From: Mansonella perstans
Taxonomy: Eukaryota > Nematoda > Chromadorea > Rhabditida > Onchocercidae
Reading direction: 5' to 3'
Assembly (NCBI GenBank): GCA_037074765.1
Contig: JBAMDO010000359.1
Coordinates: 1 to 34,039 of the forward strand
DNA: 34,039 bases
The stretch's first letter is position 1. Each line of letters opens with the position of its first letter. The notes below the pieces were generated by a model. It saw only the letters and a list, made by a program, of their open reading frames with translations. It searched no databases and was not told the DNA's origin. Made by a program: the position numbers and the translations under genes. Shown here piece after piece: positions 12,001 to 24,000 of this stretch.

Positions 12001-15000
12001 GAAAAGCTCCGGACGCTCGTGCTTCCATATCCGTATTTGTAATAGACACAGTGAAACAGTTTTCATTGTTTTCCAGTTAACTTTCTCGCAAAAGTTACGA
12101 ATCTTCCCTTCTCTTTTTTTACTCTTCCTCCTTTCCCCTATTTTATTTTCTAATACATTACAAAACAAAAGTTTTTTAAATAATTTTGAGTGTAAATGAA
12201 TGAAATCAAAGTGGGAAGAAGATCACTAGCCATTTTATATTTGACAGTTCAAGAATTCTACTTCCAAAAAATAAAATAAAATCGACCCATATTAAAGGAC
12301 AGTGGATAGTTAGAGAGCGAAAACATAGAAGGATTTGTATTCATTGTTTATGATAAATTATCGGAAAATAACTATCCTCTTGCCTATTTCTATATCTACC
12401 ATACCAGGAAAGGGACTTACAAGCAAGAAAAAATTCCTTCCTATTGAATTTCCTCATTTTGAAAATCACTTCTAATATATTTGATATCCTGACAAAATCT
12501 TTTCGAAAATATTTCATATGTACAAGATTTTTACAATCAAAAGTTATATACTTTCTATAAACACCACTCACAACAGCAGTTATATTCAGTTTGTCTTAAA
12601 AACCCTTATATGTAAAAATAAGGTGCTGAACCCATATTTCAAAAATATTCTGTGTAACCGTATATTTTTCAAATTTGTTAATTTTTTTTTTTTTGAAATG
12701 CAAAACTTCATTCATTCTTCCAAGAATATTACAAATTTCATTTAATTTTTAGGTAAACAAAAACTAAATTAAAAGACGAGAAAAAATTTTGCAAGTGAAA
12801 AAAAAGTCAAATCGTAACAAAACTCACTGCAATTTCAGAAGATTCTGCTATCTCTACACGTTGCTCTTCCCTCTCCTGTAAAGTTAAAATAAAAAAAAAG
12901 AATAGAATTTTTTTTTAAATTACTGATTCTCAACTTTAAAAAAAACTGATTTAATGAAATACCATCGAAGTCAAAAGAACTGTCTCTTTTATCTCTCAAA
13001 AAATATCACATTGCAAGAGTTTCTTGAGCACTTAGAAGTGTATACGATCTATTCTATTTATGAACTTCATAATTAATAGTAAAGCCAAGAAATTATAAAA
13101 ATAAGAAACGATATAAGTACGTGCGCGTGTTTTCTACGTGTTATTACAGATCATTATTGCATTACAATCGCTTCTTATGATAAGAACCAATAGTATTAAA
13201 TAAAAGAGCTGACCTAAATGCTGTAATACAAGGTAAGATTGGAACGGTAAGATTTACAACCTAATTAGATTTTCAATACAATCGTCCATTACAATGCAAG
13301 AAAAGTATATGGTGAAATTGGTAAACCTTCATTCTATGCTTCAATTCATCGAGACGATTGTGAAAGTTGTTACAGTCAATCCATTTCCTGTATTCATCTC
13401 GTGATAAAGTTTCCAGCAAGAATATCATATGATTAATCATTTCAGACTTTTCAACTTCTTCATTTTCCTTTTGGTCATCCTAGAAAATTATGATTTTATG
13501 AAAAAATGGCTTAAAAATCAAACAATGAAAAGTAAAATTACAAAAATTCAATAATTCAATTAGACTGTGCGTTAAAAATTCGTTGGTTATAAGTTACATT
13601 TGCAGTCAAGCCTTGAGATAAAATCAAAATTTCGCTCAAAAATAGGATAGCAATCATGCAGTGAATATAAAAAACGAAATTCTTACTCGTTTATCGAGCC
13701 AATTTCGAAGGCTATCGTAATTTTTTTCAAATGATAAAAACAGTGGTTGAACATTCTTCATATGTTGCAACAGAGCTCGCAAATCGGAACGCAGTTTGCG
13801 ATATTCGCCTATACTTTGTTCACTGTTTACACCACGTGTCTTCAGCAACGCCATTCGTTCATTTTCCACTCCTTGTGCTTCGCGTAGACAATCCTAAATG
13901 ATGAGTAAAATCACAAAAACTGTAGATTTTTAATACCAGCCACTATCAATATATTTTAACGTGTGCTATGGCGCTTGCAACGGAATAACTGAACATCATA
14001 GATTTCTAAATCAAAATTCACCAAATTATGTCAACCTCATACTATTAACCTCACACTGACACTTTATTTTTCCTAAAATTACAAAGATATTTCAAACTTA
14101 ATATCTAAAAGTACTAACCGTCACTTGATTAATCGCTCGTTCTAAACTATTCGAGTCGGAGACAATAGTGGACATTTGTTGACGAGCCATTATAAGCCAT
14201 TTCTGAAGACGATTGTGTCCGGGATCTTGTGAATCTGATATTGCAGCATTTTCATGACCTGATAATGTAACTTTGGTTCGTACCAATTTTTCCGACAAAG
14301 CATTTTCTGGTAGCTGTGGAGCTACTTTTGTCGAAATTTTCTGAAACTCCACAGTAAAACATCAGAATTTACAAGGATAAAAAAGAAAACAAGGTTTGAA
14401 AGTTGGTTAGATGTCAGTCAGAAAAAATCACAAAGCACTAAGTTCCATATTCATCTAAAATTTCATTTCTCATCCCCATTTTAAATGTTCAACAGTGCAG
14501 ATTTTTGTGATTTCAGACAGGGTTTTAAAAAACTTCACGAACAGAGCATTTACCAAGAGGACAGATAACAATATTACAAAATTCATTAAATATATATATA
14601 TATATATACTCGTTTTAAGGCGCTGATACGCTTTCTTAGGTCGGAAAAACGATTGCTGATAACTTGCTGTACTTTATCACTCCCAACATTCGCGATTTCA
14701 TCGCGAATCCTCTCGCATTGTTGCAACAATTCTTTATCATTTTCATCAAGCAGATTGCGTTTCTCACGCTCCGAACGTAAGATTTTCTCTTCAATCTGGA
14801 GAAAATAAGAAGGATTTCAAAAACATAAAATCTGAAATTGATTAGAAACCGAAAATCAAATTCTATGTAGGATACTACATCTCGGTTTTAAACTGAATTT
14901 TCAAAAACTGAATTATTCCTAATCGCAGTACTTTAGCCGTAGTATTTTCAAATTCACGCCAGAATTTGTAAAGTTTATCCAGGTGCGGTTCTAACTGCTG

Positions 15001-18000
15001 GAATTTTTCCACGGTTTCCAATGATACATCTTCGCATTGTTTGATAACAAAACCAATTTCTTCTGCGGGAACTAAAATAGAGAAGAACTGCTAAAATCAT
15101 AAGAAGCAGTAACTCAAAACTCTGTAAGTTTCGGGAAGTACTTCCTACCCAAATACTCAAAAAAATAAATCATTAATTCTAGACTTGCCTTCCGTATATC
15201 TTAAAAAGCTTTTTTCGATACTCCTGTAGTTTAAAATTCTGCTCTAGATTTAACAATATTTGACACAAACAGCTATAAGAATTATTCCCTTTCTTTCCCA
15301 TATATTTGAAGACAAACATAATTACAAATATTTTGACGAAACATCATACGGAAGCAAACACAGCAAGAAAAGGAAGATAGTCTATGAATGGATGCAAGTA
15401 ATATTTAGAATTTTTCTCGGTCAATTTATTTATTGGATTTTTGCAAATTCTTGAAAAAATAGTAAAAAATAATACCTTCACTGTAAACTTCTTTTAGATG
15501 TGTGAGAAGTCGTTTGAATTTCTTCGATGGAGCGCTACCCGCTTCCATCTAAAATTTTAAAGTATTAAATCAGACGAACAAATATTTCCCACAGAAGCTA
15601 AAAGTCGGAAACTTCAAATAGTCCAAAAAATACAAAACAGAAAAATAATCAAAATGTCAAATTAAAGAAAAAACCGCTCAAGTTCGCAGAAAATTAAATC
15701 ACTTTGTATTCCTTCATAGCCTTTTGAACAGCAGCAGCTGAATCACTGGACTTCCATCGTTCCATTTTCTGATTCAGTGTTTCCGCGTTAGAAAGAAGCT
15801 GGTAGTGTGCTTGCAACCGATGAAGATATTGCAGACGACGTGGAGCTGCAGCTGCTAGAGCATTGAATCGAATCTTCAATGGTTCTAATAATTCCACAGC
15901 AACTTCCCGGTCATCTACCCTGCGGTTAAGGTAGATGGATTGAAATCTTTCCGATCGGTAAGGGAATTCCGAGAAGTGAGTCTGCAAAATGTTCCTCGAT
16001 ACAAGCATATATTGAAGTGATGAACGCAAATATCTCAAAAAAGTTAACTAAGACTATTTCTTTACCTAACAGTATTTTGTTCATCTCCAAAAATTATTAA
16101 GAAATAAGCATTCCTCAGTTTCACATCTCGTGTAAAAATTCACTTATCTATATTAGAGGAATTTATTAACCTTATGATGATTGATTGATTCGTTGATATT
16201 AGACAATGACTGTTGTACATCGTTTACCCGTATGTCTACTAGATTTTGTATCATTTGTTCTGCAGTACACAACCAATGCGCCAATTCAGACAATTTTTCA
16301 GGCAGTTCATATTCCAAGCTATGACTCCACTCTTCCAGTAGGTCACCGATGCTTTTCCAGCTGCAGAAATTGAAAATTTCTTGATATATAAAATTTGGAA
16401 TTGTATTAACAATGTCAGACGAACATTCCCCACAACTCTTGAGTTAAATACTCTCGAATGGAAAGACCGAGGATATGTCAGCTAATCATGGCAGTACCTT
16501 TACAGTTACCAACTACGACTACCAAAGCTGTGAAATTTTTCTGCCATCAAAATAACTTTTTGTTGCCTTTTTTCTTCATGCAGTAGATGGTGGTAGATAA
16601 GTGCATGTTACAAAAGAAATTCATGCCTAATTTTAATGGCTGATTTCAAGCTGCATTTCTGAATGATGTGAACAACTGCTGGTATTTCCAAGGCAAAATT
16701 TTAAAAAGTGAATTTTGGCAACATTGCATAAAAACATTAAACGAACAAATGTCTCTAATTTAAACTACCCTCTAAATTATATATGGCTAAAAAATTTAGC
16801 AAAAATCAAGTATCGATGTTAGCTCTTAACTCTCTCTCCTTAAAGACTGTCTAGACAAGTAAAACTATCTCGGCATAAATTATATTAATTCTTCTAATTT
16901 ATTAATTTATATTTTACTTTTTGTTCTATACACTATATAAAATATTAGCTACATTAGTTCTTCTGACGCTACTTTTGATGTAATAAAGCTTAACGAGATA
17001 ATCCTTCAAAAACTACATAAAAATACTTTTTTTTGATATGAACAAATATGTTTCTTTTTTTTTTTCAAAAGTTTAAAAATGGTTTAGCTCGCTTCAGCTG
17101 GTATCAGGAAATGTCGATAAAAATAAAATAAATAAAAAAAAAAAGATAAAAATAAAATAATCAAAAGAGAGCAAAATATTTTCCTTCTATTTCTCACCAC
17201 AGTTTATCAGATATTATGAAAATTCGATTTTTTTTTTTTTTTATCAAGCGAGCAGTTTTGAACAAAACTTTTCCAATTCAAATAGCAACAGGATGATTGT
17301 TGGAAGGCATAAAAAACAGTTTTCATAGTAAGGAGATCTTCGCTGTCATTACGGTTCTGATTTTAATATATTTGTGCTAATTATATGAAGCGCTGATACA
17401 AATCTGAACATTGCCAATCAATTCTCAATCCTCTCGATAAGGTCTATCTCAAGTCACTTTCATTAAAAAGATAAATATATCAATTTTTTAAAGTCAGCCA
17501 ATGGCCAAAATTTCTTTTCGTGCTTTTGAATTGCTAAATGATGCAAGTCTACCTGGCCTCAATTTGATTCCATTTACTTTCTGGTAGTGTACTGGCATGT
17601 TCTCGAAGTGAATAATACACATTGTGATGCTCAAAATATTGTTTTCGCAGTGACAGATATGTCTGAAATATATATAAATAAGCTTAAATTTTGCTAGCAA
17701 GTTCGGTATATTGCTCACGTAAGTATACGACTATATTTCCAAACGCAATAAAAAATATGTGAAAAATCAAAATTATAAATTAAAAAATTGCGAAGGAATT
17801 GGGAAAATATAAATATCACTAACACTGTATTATTATTTAATACGGTTTAGCATGACGGAGATGCACAGTACTCTTCAATAGCACTGTTGAAAGAACTCAA
17901 AATGCTCAAGATATCTTTTACCCAACCAATAAGTGCACAGTCCCCAATTATCGTGCAGATAGCTGATATTTAAATTTTAGGGTAATAGTTTGCAAAGAAA

Positions 18001-21000
18001 ATTTTCGCAGTTACCTGATATTTGTCATATAGTGGTGCACCAACAGAAGACCTCAAGATGCTCAGAGCATCTTCCATCCAGGAAATCAATGAATGGTCAT
18101 CAATCGTTGGACATGCGGCGATCGGTCGCAAGTGTTTCAAGGTACGAATGAATTGCGATACATAAGTAATAATAGATCGTTTATCTGATTTGTCACGCAA
18201 CATATCTTCTACATCCAATAATGGTCGTATGTGCAAATGTTCCTTTGCTAGTCGAAATGCCTGAAACTTCATTATAATATATTCCACTTACGAGCAACAA
18301 AAGGCAAAACGCCCGTGAAGATTTGATGAGAATACTAGAAATAAGTTTATAAAGAAGTGAAACCTTTTAGATTCAAGATTTTAAATTTCAGCTCTAAACT
18401 TCTTAAAAAACTGAATAAACTTCATCCACCTGTTGAAGATTCGTTTTGGGGGTGTTTCGATACACTATATCCATGTCAATCAATTCGGGTCTCATACGAT
18501 GTATCAGTGCGTTGAAAGCGATCCCATCACGCCAACTCTTATCCATATCAGTTAGGTTTATATTATAAGGTCTAAATATGTTTCATCTAATTTTTAGTTA
18601 TTCCTTCGAATTACATGTCACATTTTTATGTACTTTTCTGGTCACAGTACCACTTATTTATCCCGAAATTATTTATTGACTTTTGATTTTATCACCTTTT
18701 AATAGGATTGCACTTCCGAGCAATTTCTGTTTTTGTTTGCCTCTTACTTCTTTCTTCAAATGACTCCTATCTTTCCGATGCAGATCACTTTGAACCAACA
18801 GTATTTACTTTTTTTTTTTTTTTAAATATATGAAGAATATTCGAGGAAATCAATCAATATTTAAAGTACCTTGAAAGTTGTGCATTTACCCATCGTAATA
18901 CTACACGATCAACAGGTGCTTTTAGACGCCCAAAATGGTGCTGTAATTTGACGACGGGGCTACTTCTGCTATCAGTTCTAGACGTCGACGGACTGTTGGC
19001 CAGTTCTAGCTCAAATCCCCACTCTTTCAACAACTGAACATTGGCCTCAATCTGCAATAATTTGATGCGTAAAAATAAAAAAGTGATCCATGCTTTTAAA
19101 TTCGATCTGAAACTTAACAAATTTAACATTGTTTGGAAAAATCTGGCAAAATTCCATATTTTCGTACTTGGAAATGGAGGATCATCTGCCAAATCAGTCC
19201 ACAAATTATTCGAGGATTTCCATCGGCTATATCTGCTGGATTATTGTTAACCAAGTCAAGACCGCGACGTCGCAAAGCTGATAGCGCTGTCGTTAAATTG
19301 CTGATATGGTGTACTCGTTTTGATTCCTTAGCTTTATTAACTGGCTAAAAATTTTATTGAAATTTAAGAATACGTAAGGATCATATATCACCAGTGTCAC
19401 AGTTTTCTAAAATCAGCGGATAAATTAATTTGTAATTTGAAATTCTAAAATGAATGCTGCTCGGCGGAGTCTCCTATTTTTTAGTTCCATACTACCAAAC
19501 ACTGAATAAAGGGTTGTTGGGTTGATCACACCATGAATTTTTTGTTTCTATAATTTTCCATCCCCACTCAATTTTCATTCGACTTAATATGATTACAACA
19601 AATCAGTCTAAACTTTTCTCGATGTTTAATTTAGAAGCATAACTGATATTTAATTTAGAAAAAAAAAGATCTTACTGACATTACTAGTTAGACTTTGATT
19701 GTTTCATGTGCTGACTATCCAAGAGGAAAAAAACATACCAGTGCTTCACAAGTAAGAACTTCGATGAGATGGCATAACAATACGCCATCCTTGAGATCTT
19801 CAAATAAATCTCCTACCAATCCTGATGAACTATGCTGAAAAGATTTTATGAAAGTCTTTACTAATTAATAGTTATTGAATAATAAAGATTAAGCACTACT
19901 TTTGATCTATAGTTTACTATGTAATCTTATGTCAGCAACATAACGTATCTGAACGGCTCACTTTAGGATATTGGTAGACAATAATATCAAAAGACAGAAA
20001 AATTATCAAGCAAGATAAGCGATATGATTTAAGACAAACATACCGTTCAATGTCTAATACTATGTGCTTTCATATAAGCTTACGCACGAATAAGTATTGG
20101 ATAGTGCACACTCTTTATATCTTCGTTACAACTTTTTACAACTTGTAACAACTTTCAATTTCGTTACAACTTTTTCTTTTTTTTTGTTACAACTAGGGTG
20201 AAATTCCACATTTTACCCTGCTTTTATTGCCATTATCTTATTTAATTATAGATATTGAAATATGAAATGAGATATCGTAATCTTTCAATTGATTGCAATG
20301 TAGCAATTAAATGTGTTGTTACTACTTCTAATGCCGTATTTGTAACAGAATCATTTGTCATGCTTCTAAATGTAAATACTTTGTTCATGAGACAATGCCG
20401 TGATTCATCAGTTCTTGGAGATAATTGATAATGATATGTAGTACAACCAATATGGCTAGTGCTGAAGGCTATTTATGACGAAATATTAAATGAAACAAGT
20501 TGAGATTCTTACTTCAAAGACGAAATATTAAATGAAACAAATTGAAATTCCTACTTCAAATAAAAAAAATTTACATTTGGACAATATAAGCGATAAGAGA
20601 ATACCTAGTTCGACATATGAACACAATTCTTCAAACTATTTAGAGTAGGGAAATGCAACTTTTAATGATAGGAAAGTGGAAATAGGGAAAATGCACAAGA
20701 GATTCAATGAACTGTTTCTAAAATTCAAAAAAAAAAAAACCCTACAAAACTGAAATCTCCCAATTTTCCAATTAGCCATTAACTTTCGTTTGATCAAAGT
20801 TCCAATTCTTTCAGAAGGGATCTCTATAAATTTTAAAACGGACTGATGTTTTTGCTTTGTAAAAGCATTCTCAGTATTACAAATGAAATCAAAATTCTTT
20901 TTAATGTGCGTTTCTATACCATTCTGTACTAATCATTTCTCTGAAAACAAAATTTGACATAAGTAAACGTTTCAAATTCAGATTACAACGACTGCGGAAA

Positions 21001-24000
21001 AATGATGAATTCACATGATCTCATTTATGAATGAAATTTTTCAATGAAATATAGTGGAAGTGTAAAATATGACTAATTCCTTATATATTAACTGACACAA
21101 CGAAGAAAAGAAAGTGTAAGTGGGTGAACAAATTTGCAGCGGAAGAAACACTGATAATGAATCAAATTTTTGATAATCTAAACAGAGACAGTTTACCCTT
21201 CACTGGCTTAATTCTTGAATTAAAGCATCACTACAAGTCATGATGTTCATTTTCGATTAGAACCAAAATAAGTATAAAGAAGGTTTATGCTATTTTATGG
21301 AGTTCATGAAGGACTTTTGACAGCTGGTGATTTTCTCAAAGAAAATAAGTGTGAAGTTCTTTTTCGAAATAATTTTAGCTGAGAGATTTAAGATTTCCCC
21401 GGGATTAAGATTTCCCGCTGCATCCTGTCAACATTTGTAAATCATTTTTCCTATGATTCTAATATGAATGCACTACATTTAACAAAAAATTATTGGGGAA
21501 GTCTTAAAATTATTTAAATTTACTTAAAACTGGCAATAACTCGAAGTATGAAATTAACCAGCAATGAATGAGCCCTTATTTAAGAAGAATAGTTAAAAAA
21601 TTTTTTATCAACAATTCAGAAGTAATTGAAAAATTTTCTTATTAATGGTTAAAAAGCAATTCAAAAATTTCTTATCATTTGAATTCACTTAATCATCTTC
21701 AAGATATTCCTTTTTCTATTATTCAATGCTCTCCGATAGTGAAACTAATGCAAAAAATGGTTTATTGAAAAAAAAAAAAATGCAATGTACTATAGCACTA
21801 AAATAAGATGAAAAACTAACTGTTTCAAGGTGATAATTGACCCATTTGGTGAATGTCTTCTTCTGCATTTGATCATAGTCATCTGAAAAGGATTTAAACC
21901 AACTCAAAATACACATTTCATCTATTAATGATAAGCAATAATTTCTTTCGTGGAAAAAATAAGGTTTAGTTTGATGTAATATGCAGACAAACAGTTAATT
22001 TTGCACAAATTCTGGAATTAATTCATTACTTTGTACCCTCGAACGAGACTGGTTGACATTTGTTTAATTTTTCAAACAATATTGTTGATCTCCATCGGAG
22101 AAATGCAGTATTTAATACTACTTTTAGAGTATATTCTCTCTCAGACACACATATACTTCAAAATAATGCTGATATTAATAGCAGCTGGACACTATTTTTA
22201 CTACAGTTCAAGATCGACCAGGTGCTATTCTGATGACTGCACAGCTGCCATGAAGAAGAAAAAGTGAAGCTTTTATAGTTTTCAACCGAGATGGCATTGA
22301 AACTGGAGAGCAACAACAATATAGTATGATAAGAAAACACTGGGAGCAAGAACAGGATAACCAATGATGCTTTACTGATATTCAATTTACTGATTACTTA
22401 AAGCTCAGATATTCATCATGATAGACAGAGTGCTGGCATACTGATCTGTATGTGATATGTGTGTTCTAAATTAGCCAGCATTCCATATTTTGAAGAATTA
22501 CAAAGGTAATTATTAATAATAATTTCACTTTCTTTTATAATGTCACTCATACAGAACAAGCAATCTTCACTTCGATTTCTTTCAAATTCAATTATCATGA
22601 AATTCTTAATGCTTTGATACTAGACGTTTTGAACTGGAAATATTAAAAGAAAAGCTTACGTCGTAAAAACGAAAAGCATGCCCAGCATATTGGGGATGTG
22701 TACATGATAGTTCTGCAAAGGATATACAAAGTTATGAGCACAAATAACGCTTATTGAACGTAAAAAGACCAGGAGACCTAATAGTACAGTGTTGGACGAA
22801 TATTTTTCCGTTAAAATTAAAACTTAAAATTGAATACACTATGCTACAGCGACGAAATAAGATGTTTTTTACTAGCTAGATTAGAATCTTAATCCATCAC
22901 TAAATTCCTTGTTTCTATGCTATTATAAAAAAATCAAAGTTTTCTAATGCATTAGATTAATGCTAACTTTCAGAAAGCACATAATATAAGGCTAAAAATA
23001 AAGCCTGTATAAAAAAAAAATGAAAATGCAGGTGGTCGCCTTTCTTCATCTATAGTTGCTTTTTAAGTAATGAAAATAGGGTAAACAACATTGAAGAAGG
23101 GCGGAGAATTTTGTTTATCACATGATTTGAGGCAATACAGGAAAGAAAATTTATATAATCATACATACACACAACTCATAACACTCACAATGAGTATATA
23201 CACACATACACACACACACAGGTAAGACACAGATAGAAACAACCGAGTATTAATAATAGTAGTCCCTGTAACTATTGGCAGTATTAGATCAATTGGTTAA
23301 TTTGATTAAAGTAGTAGGGTGACAACAACCATGTAGTGTATTACTGACCAATGGCCAGCACTGAAACGACAATGTTGTGGTGTGTGTATGTCATCGAGAC
23401 ACTAGTTTAAAAGTCATTAACAATCTTATCTTTATCAATTTTTTTATTTAAATTTTGAAAAAATATTTTGTAAAATGATATATGTTGCACGTTGCAATGT
23501 CATAGCTATATCAGACAACTTAGCAGGCTTAAGCGTTTTCAGTGAATATGATTAGTATGAATATGATTAACTATTCAGTGAATATGATTAGTATGAATAT
23601 GATTAACTATTCAGTGAATATGATTAACTATTCAGTGAATATGATTAACTATTCAGGTGAATATGATTAGTATGAATATGATTAACTATTCAGTGAATAT
23701 GATTAGTATGAATATGATTAACTATTCAGTGAATATGATTAGTATGAATATGATTAACTATTCAGTGAATATGATTAGTATGAATATGATTAACTATTCA
23801 ATGAATATGATTAGCTGTTAACTGTGACACGATTTAACATCACTAACTAGTTACAAAAATTCGCTTAATTTTGATTGTATTTAATAAAAGATACTATTAG
23901 AAACATATAAAATGCAACAGAAACTACAAAAAAAAAAAAAGAAAAACAATTATTTGCTATCAAGAATTATGGATCAAAGATAAGTACACTTTTTTTCTTA

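Larger units (their letters stand above)
12828..17662 (-). other. anc-1: Exons 8-17: first rod segment with spectrin-like helices
   Basis: Exons: 17553-17662, 16171-16360, 15703-15981, 15476-15548, 14932-15071, 14610-14795, 14119-14340, 13687-13893, 13327-13479, 12828-12875. They encode about residues 314-849. Spectrin-repeat-like motifs with Trp in helix A include LSELAHWLCTAEQM (exon 9), LYKFWREFENTT (exon 12), RLQKWLIMARQQM (exon 14) and YDSLRNWLDKR (exon 15). The repeats are too diverged to mark exact boundaries by eye. Exons 13 to 17 all begin and end in phase 0. Exon 17 is only 48 nt and encodes an acidic helix. Acceptors are mostly good TTTCAG-type sites. Confidence 0.8.

Noticed and set aside
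12000..12060. Coding-looking stretch between exons 17 and 18 (minus strand)
   Set aside because: The only AG upstream leads, in the required phase 0, to a TGA after five codons. Exons 17 and 18 join in frame without it.
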